NCBI RefSeq assembly: GCF_024198235.1
Contig: NZ_JAKCFB010000026.1
Span: 62,001-126,000, forward strand
Origin: Myxococcus dinghuensis
GTDB lineage: Bacteria; Myxococcota; Myxococcia; Myxococcales; Myxococcaceae
DNA: 64,000 nucleotides
Direction: 5' to 3'
The notes below the pieces were generated by a model. It saw only the letters and a list, made by a program, of their open reading frames with translations, had not been told where the DNA came from and searched no databases. The translations under genes and the position numbers were made by a program. Of this stretch, positions 42,569 through 51,175 are shown in pieces. Numbering within the stretch: position 1 is the first letter of the stretch; the number at the start of each line of letters is the position of its first letter.

Positions 42569-43300
42569 CTAGCCGAAGAGATAGCCCAGGACGGAGTCCC
42601 CGGCCTTCAGCTCCTCGACCTCGACGGCGTTCGCCTCCTCACGCGCGAACTTGACGGCCTGCTGCAGCTTCTCGACGCGCTCCAGCAACTGGGAGACGCG
42701 GGTCGCGGGCAGGGCTCCCGAGAACTTCACCGTCTTCCAGTACCCGACGACGATGTCCTCGTAATAGACCTCCACCTGGGCGGGGTGCTTCTCGGTGGCC
42801 TCGGCCTTCACGTGGTTGCGAGGCACCTTCTTCGTCTTCGCGGTCTGCACCGGCTCGGTCGCCCACAGGCCCTGGGCCGGGTCGGCGACCCACGACTCGG
42901 ACGGGTCGAGGGTGGGCAGCTTCTTCACGAAGGTGTGCAGGTCCACCAACTGCTTCTCCAGGAACAGGAGGTACGTGGCGGGCGCGCCCTTGAGCAGCAC
43001 CTTGCCGTCCACGCGCACGTCCGCTCGGGCATGGCAGTTGGTGAGGTCCTTGGTGGCGGTGACGTCGAAGAGGCGGGAGAGGATCTCCTTCGACTTCTTC
43101 AACACGTCGTCCGTGCGCACCTGCACGCGCGTGGACTCGGGGGGGAAGCGTTCACCCTCCTCGTCCCGGGGCTGGTACGTGCGGGAGATGCCGTTGAGCA
43201 GCGCGGGCTTCTGGAGGTCGTGATGGGCCTGGGTCAGCTCCTGTTGGGAGCGGTTCTTGACGCCCTTCTCGACGGCGATGATCTGGTTCAGCTTGGGCAT
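42569..43300 (-). CDS. Conserved cytosolic protein of unknown function, upstream of the tRNA-like units
   Basis: 243 residues, no signal peptide or membrane span. It opens with MPKLNQIIAVEKGVKNRSQQ and continues with LFDVTATKDLTNCHARADV, TYLLFLEKQLVDLHTFVKKLP, RNHVKAEATEKHPAQVEVYYED and VKFAREEANAVEV. The sequence looks strongly constrained, and I recall similar uncharacterised proteins in actinobacteria and other phyla, but no function. It is rich in Lys and Glu, with a likely helical C-terminus (QLLERVEKLQQAVKFAREEA). The two tRNA-like units start 70 bases after its stop on the same strand and could be on the same transcript. An RNA-related role is a hypothesis from that position only. Confidence 0.82.
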   Translation of the reverse strand: MPKLNQIIAVEKGVKNRSQQELTQAHHDLQKPALLNGISRTYQPRDEEGERFPPESTRVQVRTDDVLKKSKEILSRLFDVTATKDLTNCHARADVRVDGKVLLKGAPATYLLFLEKQLVDLHTFVKKLPTLDPSESWVADPAQGLWATEPVQTAKTKKVPRNHVKAEATEKHPAQVEVYYEDIVVGYWKTVKFSGALPATRVSQLLERVEKLQQAVKFAREEANAVEVEELKAGDSVLGYLFG

Positions 43301-43384
43301 GGTGCTTTTTCGTCTCGTTCGTTTGGGACCTGTCGACGCCAGACGCCTCGCGTGGCTGACAGGCCGGGAACGAGCCGGATGCCC

Positions 43385-43969
43385 TCAGTCCGGCCTCCCG
43401 TAACCGAGCAGGGTGTCTCCGTCGAACTCCGCGACCCACCCGGTGGGCAGGGCGAGCGCCGCCAGCAGGGCCGGGCGTCGTCGCAGCAGGACATGGACGG
43501 GGAAGGTGTCGAAGGAGGCGCCGCCTGGAGGCCCGGGTGGAAGCACCAGCCAGCCGGAGTCGCTCCCCTCGGGGGTACGCACGCGCGCCAGGGCGACACG
43601 GGGGCTCTCCTCCCAACCCGGCACCGCGACGAACGTGTCCGAATGGCGGGGGAACAACGGATCCACCCCCACGGTCTGCGTGGTCTCCAGCATCCGGCCC
43701 TGGACCCGGAGCGTCGTGGTGATGTCGTCGCGCCAGTCCTGCCGCGGGTCCCCGTCGAAGTCGGGCTCCGTCACCACGAGCGAATCGCCGCGCGGGTCGA
43801 GTCGCAGCGAGGACCACCCGAAGCGCAGTGTCCGGCCGGGGATGAGGCCCCCCGGGGGCAGGCGGCCGAGGATCTCCAGCACCCATTCGCCTTGTTCCTC
43901 CGCGTCCTCTTCGCACATGAGGACCACGTGCACGCCGTGCAGGTGGCGCTCGAGTCTCAGCTCGCCCAT
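43385..43969 (-). CDS. Hypothetical protein, possibly immunity-like
   Basis: 194 residues with GGAGGAGGGAC just before the ATG. It has no signal peptide or membrane span and reads as a mixed alpha/beta protein (ERHLHGVHVVLMCEEDAEE, SLVVTEPDFDGDP, DTFVAVPGWEESPRVALARV, GWVAEFDGDTLLGYG). Short acidic proteins of this shape are common among polymorphic-toxin immunity families, but I cannot match it to one. It precedes the conserved 42569 gene on the same strand by 84 bases. Confidence 0.7.
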   Translation of the reverse strand: MGELRLERHLHGVHVVLMCEEDAEEQGEWVLEILGRLPPGGLIPGRTLRFGWSSLRLDPRGDSLVVTEPDFDGDPRQDWRDDITTTLRVQGRMLETTQTVGVDPLFPRHSDTFVAVPGWEESPRVALARVRTPEGSDSGWLVLPPGPPGGASFDTFPVHVLLRRRPALLAALALPTGWVAEFDGDTLLGYGRPD

Positions 43970-44069
43970 CGTCGTCCCTCCTCCTCCCTCACAAGATAGA
44001 AGCTCCGGCCATCGCGTCCCCGAGACGTCATCGCGCGACGCTGGGGGCTCGCGTGGACGAAGCGTCCGC

Positions 44070-44861
44070 TCAGCGCCCCTGGAAGACGGGCGGTCGGCGG
44101 GCCGTCACCGCGGCGAGCCCCTCGCCCAGGTCCGCGCTGCCATAGCTCTCCGCCTGGAGCCGGGCCTCCTCTTCCAGCGCGCGCTGGAGCCCCGCCCGGT
44201 CCACGGCGAGCCGGCCCTTGAGGCCCCGCGTGGCCAGCGGCGCGTTCGCGGCGATGGTGGTCGCCAGGGCACGCGCGCGGGCCTGGACCTGGGCGGCGGG
44301 GATTGCCTCGAGCGCGAGGCCGAGTCGGGCCGCCTCGCGCCCGTCGAAGCGGCGGCCGGTGAGCAGCAGCTCCGAGGCGCGCTGGGGCCCCGCGCGCAGC
44401 GGGACCAACCAGGTGGCACCCATGCCCGGGTGCAGTCCGAGCTGGACGAAGTTGAGGGCGAGCTTCGCGTCCTCCGCGACGACGCACAGGTCACACGCGA
44501 GCGCGACGCACAGGCCCGCGCCGATGGCGGCGCCCTCGACCGCGGCGACGGTGGGGAAGGGCAGGTCGAGGATGCTGAGGTAGCGCGAGTAGAACTCGAG
44601 CATGAAGGCGCGTGCCTCCTCGAAGCGCGACTGACGCAGCCGCTCCAGCATCTGGAGGTCGCCTCCCGCGGAGAAGGCCCCGCCCGCGCCGGTGAGCACC
44701 ACCGCGCGCACGTCGTCGCGCCCCCGCAGCTCCGCGACGCGCGCCCGAAGCGCGATGCCCAGTTCGGGGGTCATCGCGTTGCGCCGGGGCGCGTCGTCGA
44801 ACGTGAGGGTGGCGACGTGGGCTTCGACTTCGAGGAGGACGCCGGGGGCCTGCGTGGTCAT
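44070..44861 (-). CDS. Enoyl-CoA hydratase/isomerase family protein
   Basis: 263 residues, the usual crotonase length. It has DDAPRRNAMTPEL, the oxyanion-hole strand GAFSAGGDLQML, and the second half VEGAAIGAGLCVALACD. The position of one usual catalytic Glu reads NFVQLGLHPGMGATW, where canonical hydratases have PEIxLGxxPG. The first Glu is thus replaced by Gln/Leu-type residues, and the exact reaction (hydratase, isomerase or other crotonase activity) is open. It is probably cytosolic and involved in acyl-CoA turnover. It stands alone. Confidence 0.88.
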   Translation of the reverse strand: MTTQAPGVLLEVEAHVATLTFDDAPRRNAMTPELGIALRARVAELRGRDDVRAVVLTGAGGAFSAGGDLQMLERLRQSRFEEARAFMLEFYSRYLSILDLPFPTVAAVEGAAIGAGLCVALACDLCVVAEDAKLALNFVQLGLHPGMGATWLVPLRAGPQRASELLLTGRRFDGREAARLGLALEAIPAAQVQARARALATTIAANAPLATRGLKGRLAVDRAGLQRALEEEARLQAESYGSADLGEGLAAVTARRPPVFQGR

Positions 44862-44967
44862 GCCGCGAGCCTAGGTCGCGCGGTCGAAGCAGGACCAGCG
44901 ACGAATCGTGGGGATCGCCCCACGGGCCGGCGTGACGAGCCGCGGCCTCCGACTCTTCCTCGTCGAC

Positions 44968-45342
44968 CTACCGGACCGTCAGCGAGAGGGTGTCGCCCGG
45001 GCGGACGTTCAACTCCTGCTCGCTCTCGAAGCGCCGCTCGCTGCCGATGTCGTTGGCGCCGTACGTGCCGATGACCTCGATGCCGAAGCGCACGCGCCCC
45101 GAGTCGGAGAGCGCCGCGGGCGGGACGACGAAGGCGCGCGTCGTCATGCCGGGCACGGTGCCCAGGCGGATCCGCCGGGTGGGGCTGAGGACGAAGAGGT
45201 TGACGTCCACCTTCTTGAAGCTGCGGACCTCGACGGTCGTGTCCGGGGGCGGCGGCGTGTCGCCCTGCTGGGCCCCGCGCGCGCCGCCACACGCGAAGGC
45301 CAGGCCCAGCCACAGGACGAGCGGGAGGAGTCGTGGGCGCAT
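44968..45342 (-). CDS. Small lipoprotein, downstream of the chemoreceptor-like gene
   Basis: 124 residues from the ATG at 45342, which has GGAGG six bases upstream; an ATG eight codons earlier is less likely. The signal peptide ends in the lipobox LAFACGGA. The mature part has a Pro-rich spacer (TPPPPDTT) and a beta-rich domain (VEVRSFKKVDVNLFVLSP, RFGIEVIGTYGANDIGS). It starts 42 bases after the chemoreceptor-like stop on the same strand, so the two are probably co-transcribed. The function is unknown; it could be a periplasmic partner of that receptor. Confidence 0.78.
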   Translation of the reverse strand: MRPRLLPLVLWLGLAFACGGARGAQQGDTPPPPDTTVEVRSFKKVDVNLFVLSPTRRIRLGTVPGMTTRAFVVPPAALSDSGRVRFGIEVIGTYGANDIGSERRFESEQELNVRPGDTLSLTVR

Positions 45343-45384
45343 GGTTCCTCCATTCGTCCCGGGCATGGGGTGGGGCCGCGGGGG

Positions 45385-47541
45385 CTAGTTGCGTGGGGCG
45401 ACGGGTTCGTCGGTGCGCAGGGACTGGGTGGCGATGCCGGACATGCTCTCCGCCAGGCCCTGCACGGAGCGGGTGGCCTCCTGCGTCTCCTGCACCGTCT
45501 TCAGCGTGCGCTGCATCTGGCCGGACAGCTCCTGGATGGCCATGGCCATCTGCTGCGTGCCCGCGTCCTGCGCGCTGACGGCGGCGGTGATCTGCCGCAT
45601 GCTCGCGCTGGAGTCGCCGATGATGATGGCCAGTTGCTGGAACTGGGCGCTGGAGGTCCGGACCGCGTCGAGGCTCAGGCGCACCCGCTCGTCGCCCTTC
45701 TCGCTGGACTGGGCCGCCTCGCGCATGCTCGCGCTCACGCCGTTGAGGACCTCGCGGATGCGGTGCGTGGCGCGGATGGACTGGTCCGCCAGCCCGCGCA
45801 TCTCCCGGGCGACGACGCCGAAGCCCCGGCCGCTCTCGCCGCTGCGCGCCGCCTCGATGGCCGCGTTGATGGCCAGCATGTTGGACTGGTCCGCCAGGTC
45901 CTTCACGGAGTCGACGATGCCGGACACCTCGCGCGTGCGCTCGTCCAGGGCGAGGATCTTCCGCGCCATCTCCGACACCTCGGTGCGGATGGCGGCCAGG
46001 TCGGACAGGGTCCGCTCCAGCGCGGCCGTGCCCTCGCGGCCCACCTGTTCGGCGCTCTCCGCGGACGACGCCAGCGCGCTGGCCTTCTCCGCCGTCATCT
46101 GCGACGAGCGGCGGATCTCCTTCACCGTCTGCTCCGCCTCCTGGAGCGCGGCCGCCTGGCGGCTGACGCCCTCGGTCTGCTGGTCGCTGGTGGAGCGGAG
46201 CTGCTGGACCACCGTGGCCAGCTCGCCCGCGCCCGTGCCCATGCGCTCGGCCAGGTTGCGCACCTCCTGCTGCCGCTCCTCGAGCTTGTGCGTGTAGGCC
46301 TCCAGCGAGCGGACCACCTCCATGGAGCGCCGCGCGACGATGGCCAGCAGCGACAGCGTCAGCGCCAGGTAGCCCCAGTGCGTGACGTTGCCGAAGTTGG
46401 TGCTGATGGCGCCGATGACCGGCAGCACCGTCATGAACGTGAAGAAGATGAGGCCGCTCAGGCCGATGATGAACAGGCGCGCGTCGGGGTTGCCGCGCCA
46501 GGCCTCGAGGCTCGCGATGCCGAGGCACACGATCATCAGGGTGAGCGTGATGGGCAGGAAGGGCACCATCAGGCGCTGTCCCGCCCCCAGGTTCACGACG
46601 GAGATGAACGCGCACAGCACGGACACCACGGAGAAGCCCATGGCGCCCAGCCGGAACCAGCGGCGCTCGTTGTTGAGGATGGCGTCGGAGACGAACTCGA
46701 TGAGCCCCGCTACCAGGAGGAACACGCCCAGGAGCGTGCCGCGCGTCCCGATGAGCGCGGCGTTCCACAGCGCCTCCGGCATGCCGCTCAGGCCCTGCAT
46801 GATGAGGCCACCGCTGGCCGTGAAGACCGCCAGGCCCGCCAGCATCCGCCGCCGCCAGTGCAGCGCGAACGCGCCACCGGCGCCGGCCGACACCGCCAGC
46901 AGGAGGATGGCCAGCACGAACGGCGTCTGCCCGTCGCGCGCGACGGTCGCCAGCAGCGCGTGCCGCGAGCCGAGCTTCGCGTACTGGAAGATGCCGATGT
47001 TGGGGTTGCTCGACTGGATGCGCAGGAGCAGCCGCCCACCCAGCGCCTCGCGCGGCACCGGGATGAGGTGCCACGTCATGTTGTGGGAGACCTCCCAGTT
47101 GTCCGTGTTCAGCACGCCGCTCGTGTAGATGCGCTTGCCGTTCGCGAAGACCTCGATGGCGTTGGTCACCTCACCCACCAGGAGGGCTGGCTCCGCCCAG
47201 GGGCCGGTCGGCATCGGGATGCTCAACCACAGGAACTTGTTCTGCCCGCGCCCGGGGGGCTCCTTGAGCGCATCCACTTCCTTCCATTCCGCCGTGGCGG
47301 CTGGATCTTGCGCCCACAAGGGGATGCCGTCCGTGCCCTGGGGAGAGTCCCCCCAGCGGTAGCGCCAACCGTCCGACACGGCGACGGGCGCGGCGTCAGC
47401 GTCCGCCCGGGCCTCGGGCGCGACCATGAGCGCCAGCAGCAGGGCGCACCCCAGCGGGGCGAGGCGCGCGGACCGCGGACGCGCGACGGAAAGTGGAACA
47501 GGGCTGTCGAGAAGCGTCGGGATAGGGGGGAAGGCAGCCAT
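45385..47541 (-). CDS. Methyl-accepting chemotaxis-like protein with a 7TM sensor (7TMR-DISM-like)
   Basis: 718 residues from the ATG at 47541; an ATG at 47589 is possible. A signal peptide (LGCALLLALMVAPEARA) is followed by a periplasmic beta domain (residues ~40-190, EVTNAIEVFANGKRIYTSG and a GRLLLRIQSS strand) like the extracellular part of DISM sensors. About seven membrane spans follow (~200-420). The last ~290 residues are a chemoreceptor signalling coiled coil with the tip DQSNMLAINAAIEAARSGE and GRGFGVVAREMRGLADQS. It should sense a ligand and feed CheA/CheW. There are no che genes in the window. The length of the cytoplasmic part fits a short receptor class. Confidence 0.88.
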   Translation of the reverse strand: MAAFPPIPTLLDSPVPLSVARPRSARLAPLGCALLLALMVAPEARADADAAPVAVSDGWRYRWGDSPQGTDGIPLWAQDPAATAEWKEVDALKEPPGRGQNKFLWLSIPMPTGPWAEPALLVGEVTNAIEVFANGKRIYTSGVLNTDNWEVSHNMTWHLIPVPREALGGRLLLRIQSSNPNIGIFQYAKLGSRHALLATVARDGQTPFVLAILLLAVSAGAGGAFALHWRRRMLAGLAVFTASGGLIMQGLSGMPEALWNAALIGTRGTLLGVFLLVAGLIEFVSDAILNNERRWFRLGAMGFSVVSVLCAFISVVNLGAGQRLMVPFLPITLTLMIVCLGIASLEAWRGNPDARLFIIGLSGLIFFTFMTVLPVIGAISTNFGNVTHWGYLALTLSLLAIVARRSMEVVRSLEAYTHKLEERQQEVRNLAERMGTGAGELATVVQQLRSTSDQQTEGVSRQAAALQEAEQTVKEIRRSSQMTAEKASALASSAESAEQVGREGTAALERTLSDLAAIRTEVSEMARKILALDERTREVSGIVDSVKDLADQSNMLAINAAIEAARSGESGRGFGVVAREMRGLADQSIRATHRIREVLNGVSASMREAAQSSEKGDERVRLSLDAVRTSSAQFQQLAIIIGDSSASMRQITAAVSAQDAGTQQMAMAIQELSGQMQRTLKTVQETQEATRSVQGLAESMSGIATQSLRTDEPVAPRN

Positions 47542-47778
47542 GGAGCGCAATGCTCGACTGCCCCGCGATGGCTGTAAATACCCGTGCATCCCCTGACATG
47601 TAGGAAAGGTTTGGGAAGGGGCCGCGAGGCGGGGGGAGTGAGCCTTTATTGACGAGATGCGGCACTCACAGGAGGGGTGTTTTTGACCCAGTCCGCCGGT
47701 CTCCGGGGCAGGGGGACCACCGCCGGGTGGCCCTCCCCGCCGCGCGAGCCATCTCCTCAGAAAGCGCGCGAGCCGCGA

Positions 47779-48591
47779 TCAGAACGTGTGGAAGACGCCG
47801 CGGACGCCGAGTGTGAACAGACCATGGAAGCCGTCCTTCACGGCGGACACCTGGGAGGTCTGCGGGGGGATGCCGTCGATGGTCAGCGTCTGGTCTCCCG
47901 TGCGCACGGTGTAGCTGCCGATGGAGGCGGTGAGCATGGGCCCCACGGCGAAGAAGCGCGCCAGGCGGTAGTCGCCGCCGATGCTCAGGCGCGCGAAGGT
48001 GGGGCCGCGGTCCGTCACGGACGAGTCGAACCGGGCGGGGGCGGTGGCCCCGTTGGGGAGGGCGACCTGCGTGTCTCCCTTCACGTGGCTCTTGAGGATC
48101 TCCAAGCCCACGGCCAGGCCTACCCACGGGTCGAAGCGCGAGGTGGGCAGGAAGTGGAAGCGGCCCTCCGGCCCGAAGCGCCACTGTGAGTTGTTGCAGT
48201 CGAAGTTCTCCGGGCAGGAGATGTCGTTGGTCTTGGTGAAGACCTTCTCCCAGGTGCCCCAGACGCCGACGTAGAAGCGCGGGTTGATGCGGTAGCCCAG
48301 CTCCACGAGCAGCGGGATGGACACGTCCGCGGCGTCGGTGATCTTCAGGTTCTCGGGGGCTCCGGTGGTGCGCGACGTGCCGTGCTTGTACACGTAGCCG
48401 GCGCCCAGACCGATGTTGACGCCGATGGCCACCTGCGGGCCGGAGATGTGGGCCGCGCGGACGTCCACATCGACCGGCTCCGAGGTGGAGACGGGCTGTG
48501 CTTGCGTCTCCGGGGCCTCCTGCGCGAGCGCCGCTCCCGTGAATCCCAGGGTGGCGACCACCGACAACGTCTTCCAGAGCCTCAGGGTCAT
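47779..48591 (-). CDS. Outer-membrane beta-barrel protein
   Basis: 270 residues with a signal peptide ending in TGAALAQE. After a short linker it has alternating beta strands typical of small barrels (AIGVNIGLGAGYVYKHG, SIPLLVELGYRINPRFYVGVWG, WRFGPEGRFHFLP, WVGLAVGLEILKSHVK, ARLSIGGDYRLARFFAVGPML) and ends in HGLFTLGVRGVFHTF, with a terminal Phe as required for barrel assembly. It may be a porin-like or structural protein; no specific function can be given. It is divergent from the KimA-like gene. Confidence 0.82.
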   Translation of the reverse strand: MTLRLWKTLSVVATLGFTGAALAQEAPETQAQPVSTSEPVDVDVRAAHISGPQVAIGVNIGLGAGYVYKHGTSRTTGAPENLKITDAADVSIPLLVELGYRINPRFYVGVWGTWEKVFTKTNDISCPENFDCNNSQWRFGPEGRFHFLPTSRFDPWVGLAVGLEILKSHVKGDTQVALPNGATAPARFDSSVTDRGPTFARLSIGGDYRLARFFAVGPMLTASIGSYTVRTGDQTLTIDGIPPQTSQVSAVKDGFHGLFTLGVRGVFHTF

Positions 48592-48921
48592 GCGTGCTGT
48601 CCTCTCCGTATGCGGGAAGGGCGCGGACGTGAGCAGGGGGGACCCTTCCGGAGAACGCGACCCGGGGGCGGAGCGTCCGGCGACGACAGAACCTGGTGGG
48701 TGGTGTCCGGCGCTCACCATTGGCCCCGGGGGACGTCGTCGCCTGGGTGAAAGAGCGGCGCCCGGAGGCCCACCAGACGGTGGGGCTCGCGCCAGCCTCG
48801 GATGGCTGCTCCACGCGCCACGGTCCGACCCCAACTTGGGCCCGGATGCACCGAAGTCCGGCCGCCGGGCCGGCGGGCCCGTGGACGGCGTCCTTCGCGC
48901 CGCGCGGGCGGGAGGCGCCGC
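48592..48921. other. 330-base divergent intergenic region
   Basis: This GC-rich stretch separates the outer-membrane protein gene (minus) from the KimA-like gene (plus), so it should hold both promoters. KimA in Bacillus is controlled by a c-di-AMP riboswitch, but I could not recognise that motif here. AGGGCGCGG-type and GCCGGGCCGGC palindromic runs are present but not distinctive. Confidence 0.5.
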
Positions 48922-50871
48922 ATGGAACACAGGGCGAAGCGGGGCCGCGGTGTGGCGGACGTGCTCCTGGGCACGCCCCTGAAGAGCACCCAGGAGTCGC
49001 ATGAACAGGTGGGTATCCTGGCGGGCGTCGCGCTGCTGGGACTGGATGCCCTGTCCTCCGCGGCCTATGGACCGGAGGCCGCGCTCACCGTCCTGCGCCC
49101 GTTGGGGCCCGGGGGCGTCTGGTGGCTCCTGCCCATCACCCTCTCCATCGTCGGGCTGCTGATGGTGGTGGCGTCGTCCTATCGACAGACCATCGCCGCG
49201 TATCCGGTCGGAGGCGGGGCCTACACGGTGGCGCGGGAGAACCTGGGGCGCCGCGTGGGGTTGCTCGCCGCGTCCGCGCTGCTCCTGGACTACCTGCTCA
49301 ACGTGGCGGTGGGCATCTCCGCGGGCGTGGGCGCCATCGTCTCCGCCTTCCCCCGGTTGCAGCCCTACACCCTGTGGTTGGCGCTGGGGCTGCTCGCGCT
49401 GCTGACGTTGGTCAACCTGCGGGGGGCTCGCGAGGCGGGCGCGCTGTTCCTGTTCCCCACGGCGCTGTTCATCGGCTCGCTCTTCGCGTTGATCGCGGTG
49501 GGGGTGTTCCGGGCGCTCACGGAGGGCGCGGGTGTCGCGCCCGTGGTGGCGCCGCCGCCGCTGCCGGCGCCCTCGGCGGTGGTGGGGGTCTGGCTGGTCC
49601 TGCGGACGTTCGCCAGCGGTTGCACGGCGATGACGGGGGTGGAGGCGGTCAGCAACGCGGTGCCGGTGTTCCGTGCGCCCTCCGTGCGCCGGGCGCGCGC
49701 GACGCTCACGCTCATCGTCGCGCTGCTCGTGCTGCTCCTGGTGGGGGTCTCCGTGCTCTGCCGCATCTTCGGCGTGGGCGCGACGGCGCCCTCGGGGCCG
49801 GGCTACCAGAGCGTGTTGTCCCAGTTGCTGGGGGCGGTGATGGGGCGCGGCGCCTTCTACTACGTGGCCATGTGCTCCATCCTGGGGGTGCTCGCGCTCT
49901 CCGCCAACACCAGCTTCGCGGGCTTCCCACGCGTGTGTTGGTTGCTGGCGCTCGACCACTACATGCCCGTGGCGTTCGTCCACCGGGGGAGGCGGTTGGC
50001 GTACTCGCGCGGCATCCTCCTGCTGTCCGTGCTCGCCGGGCTGCTCATCCTGGTGACGGGGGCCGTCACGGATCGGCTCATCCCGCTGTTCGCGATCGGC
50101 GCGCTGCTCGCCTTCACCCTCTCCCAGGCGGGCATGGTGCTGTACTGGAACCGCCACCCCCAGCTCGCGGGCTGGCAGTGGCGACGGCTCGTCAACGGGT
50201 TGGGGGCGACGATGACGGGCCTGGCGCTCGGCATCGTGGTGGTGGCCAAGTTCACCCATGGAGGCTGGGCCGCGGTCGCCATCATTCCGTCGGGCGTGCT
50301 CCTGTTCAATCGCATCCACGCGGCCTACCTGCGGGTGCGTGACCAGACGAGCCTTCATCGGCCGCTCCGGGTGGACACACAGGGCCGGCTGGTCGCCGTC
50401 GTGCCGATGGGGCGCTGGTCCCATGCCTCCGAGGCGGCGCTCCGCTTCGCCCTGACGCTCTCGCCGGACGTTCGCGTCGTCCACGTCCGCATCGACGACG
50501 CGGATGAGCCGGAGGAGACGCTCGAGCGGCAGTGGCCTCGCTTCATCGAACGCCCCGCCCACGAGGCTCACCTGCCACCGCCTCGGCTGGAGGAAGTGGA
50601 TTCCCCTTACCGAGGCCTGATGCAGCCGTTGCGCGACTACCTGGACCGGCTGCTGGCCGAGGATGCGCACTGCACCGTCGTGGTGGTGGTGCCGGAGTTG
50701 CTCGAGTCCCGGTGGTATCGGGCCGTCCTGTATGGCCGCCGCGCCGAGCTGGTGCGCAGCGCGCTGCTGCTGTCCGGCGTCCAGCGGGTCGTCGTCGTCA
50801 GCGTCCCCTGGTTCCCGCCACCGACGGCCGGCGTGGAGCGCGACTCCGAACCGGGCACGCGGCCTGACTGA
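48922..50871 (+). CDS. APC-family transporter, KimA-like
   Basis: 649 residues with GGAGG seven bases before the ATG. About 12 membrane spans occupy residues 30-460 (LSSAAYGPEAALTVL, LPITLSIVGLLMVVASSYRQTI, GGGAYTVARENLG, GCTAMTGVEAVSNAVP, ALSANTSFAGFPRV). SSAAYGPEAAL and the long soluble C-terminal part (~460-649, with LVAVVPMGRWSHASEAALRFAL and VVVVVPELLESRW, a USP-like alpha/beta domain) match the KimA (YdaO) potassium transporter group. It should import potassium with protons, or a related substrate. KimA homologues are often controlled by c-di-AMP, which is not visible here. Confidence 0.85.
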   Translation: MEHRAKRGRGVADVLLGTPLKSTQESHEQVGILAGVALLGLDALSSAAYGPEAALTVLRPLGPGGVWWLLPITLSIVGLLMVVASSYRQTIAAYPVGGGAYTVARENLGRRVGLLAASALLLDYLLNVAVGISAGVGAIVSAFPRLQPYTLWLALGLLALLTLVNLRGAREAGALFLFPTALFIGSLFALIAVGVFRALTEGAGVAPVVAPPPLPAPSAVVGVWLVLRTFASGCTAMTGVEAVSNAVPVFRAPSVRRARATLTLIVALLVLLLVGVSVLCRIFGVGATAPSGPGYQSVLSQLLGAVMGRGAFYYVAMCSILGVLALSANTSFAGFPRVCWLLALDHYMPVAFVHRGRRLAYSRGILLLSVLAGLLILVTGAVTDRLIPLFAIGALLAFTLSQAGMVLYWNRHPQLAGWQWRRLVNGLGATMTGLALGIVVVAKFTHGGWAAVAIIPSGVLLFNRIHAAYLRVRDQTSLHRPLRVDTQGRLVAVVPMGRWSHASEAALRFALTLSPDVRVVHVRIDDADEPEETLERQWPRFIERPAHEAHLPPPRLEEVDSPYRGLMQPLRDYLDRLLAEDAHCTVVVVVPELLESRWYRAVLYGRRAELVRSALLLSGVQRVVVVSVPWFPPPTAGVERDSEPGTRPD

Positions 50872-51175
50872 AGTTGTTTCAGCGCGCCGGAGCCCAACTT
50901 TCCCGCCCGTGCTATCGCCGCCGCGTGGACCGCTCCACCGTCGACTGCCCCGGGGCACGATGCGCGCGATGTGCCTCCACCACTGACGTTCTCTCGCGTC
51001 TTCGAGAATCGAGAACGCAGGGCCTGGGGTGGGAGGTCCCTGTCGTGTGGAAGGTTTTGCCCGGCATGGGCAGACACCCGCCCAGAGAGTGGATGCGACG
51101 GGGGGCGGTGGGCACTTCCCGTGCAATGCGCCGCGCCGCCCTGACCGCGTGGCGGAGGGGCGGGAGGCGCGAACG
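50872..51175. other. 304-base intergenic region before the secreted-protein operon
   Basis: No gene is seen. It contains an inverted repeat GTTCTC (50988-50993) and GAGAAC (51011-51016) that may mark a regulator site or the KimA-like terminator. The promoter of the 51176 operon is probably here, but I cannot point to clear -35/-10 boxes. Confidence 0.4.

Noticed and set aside
48592..48921. c-di-AMP (ydaO) riboswitch upstream of the KimA-like gene
   Set aside because: I looked for the conserved CAGCTAACC-type and GGGGGA...GGGTGAA-type elements. A GGGTGAAA run at about 48,747-48,754 is similar, but the rest of the motif is not there, so I do not report it.
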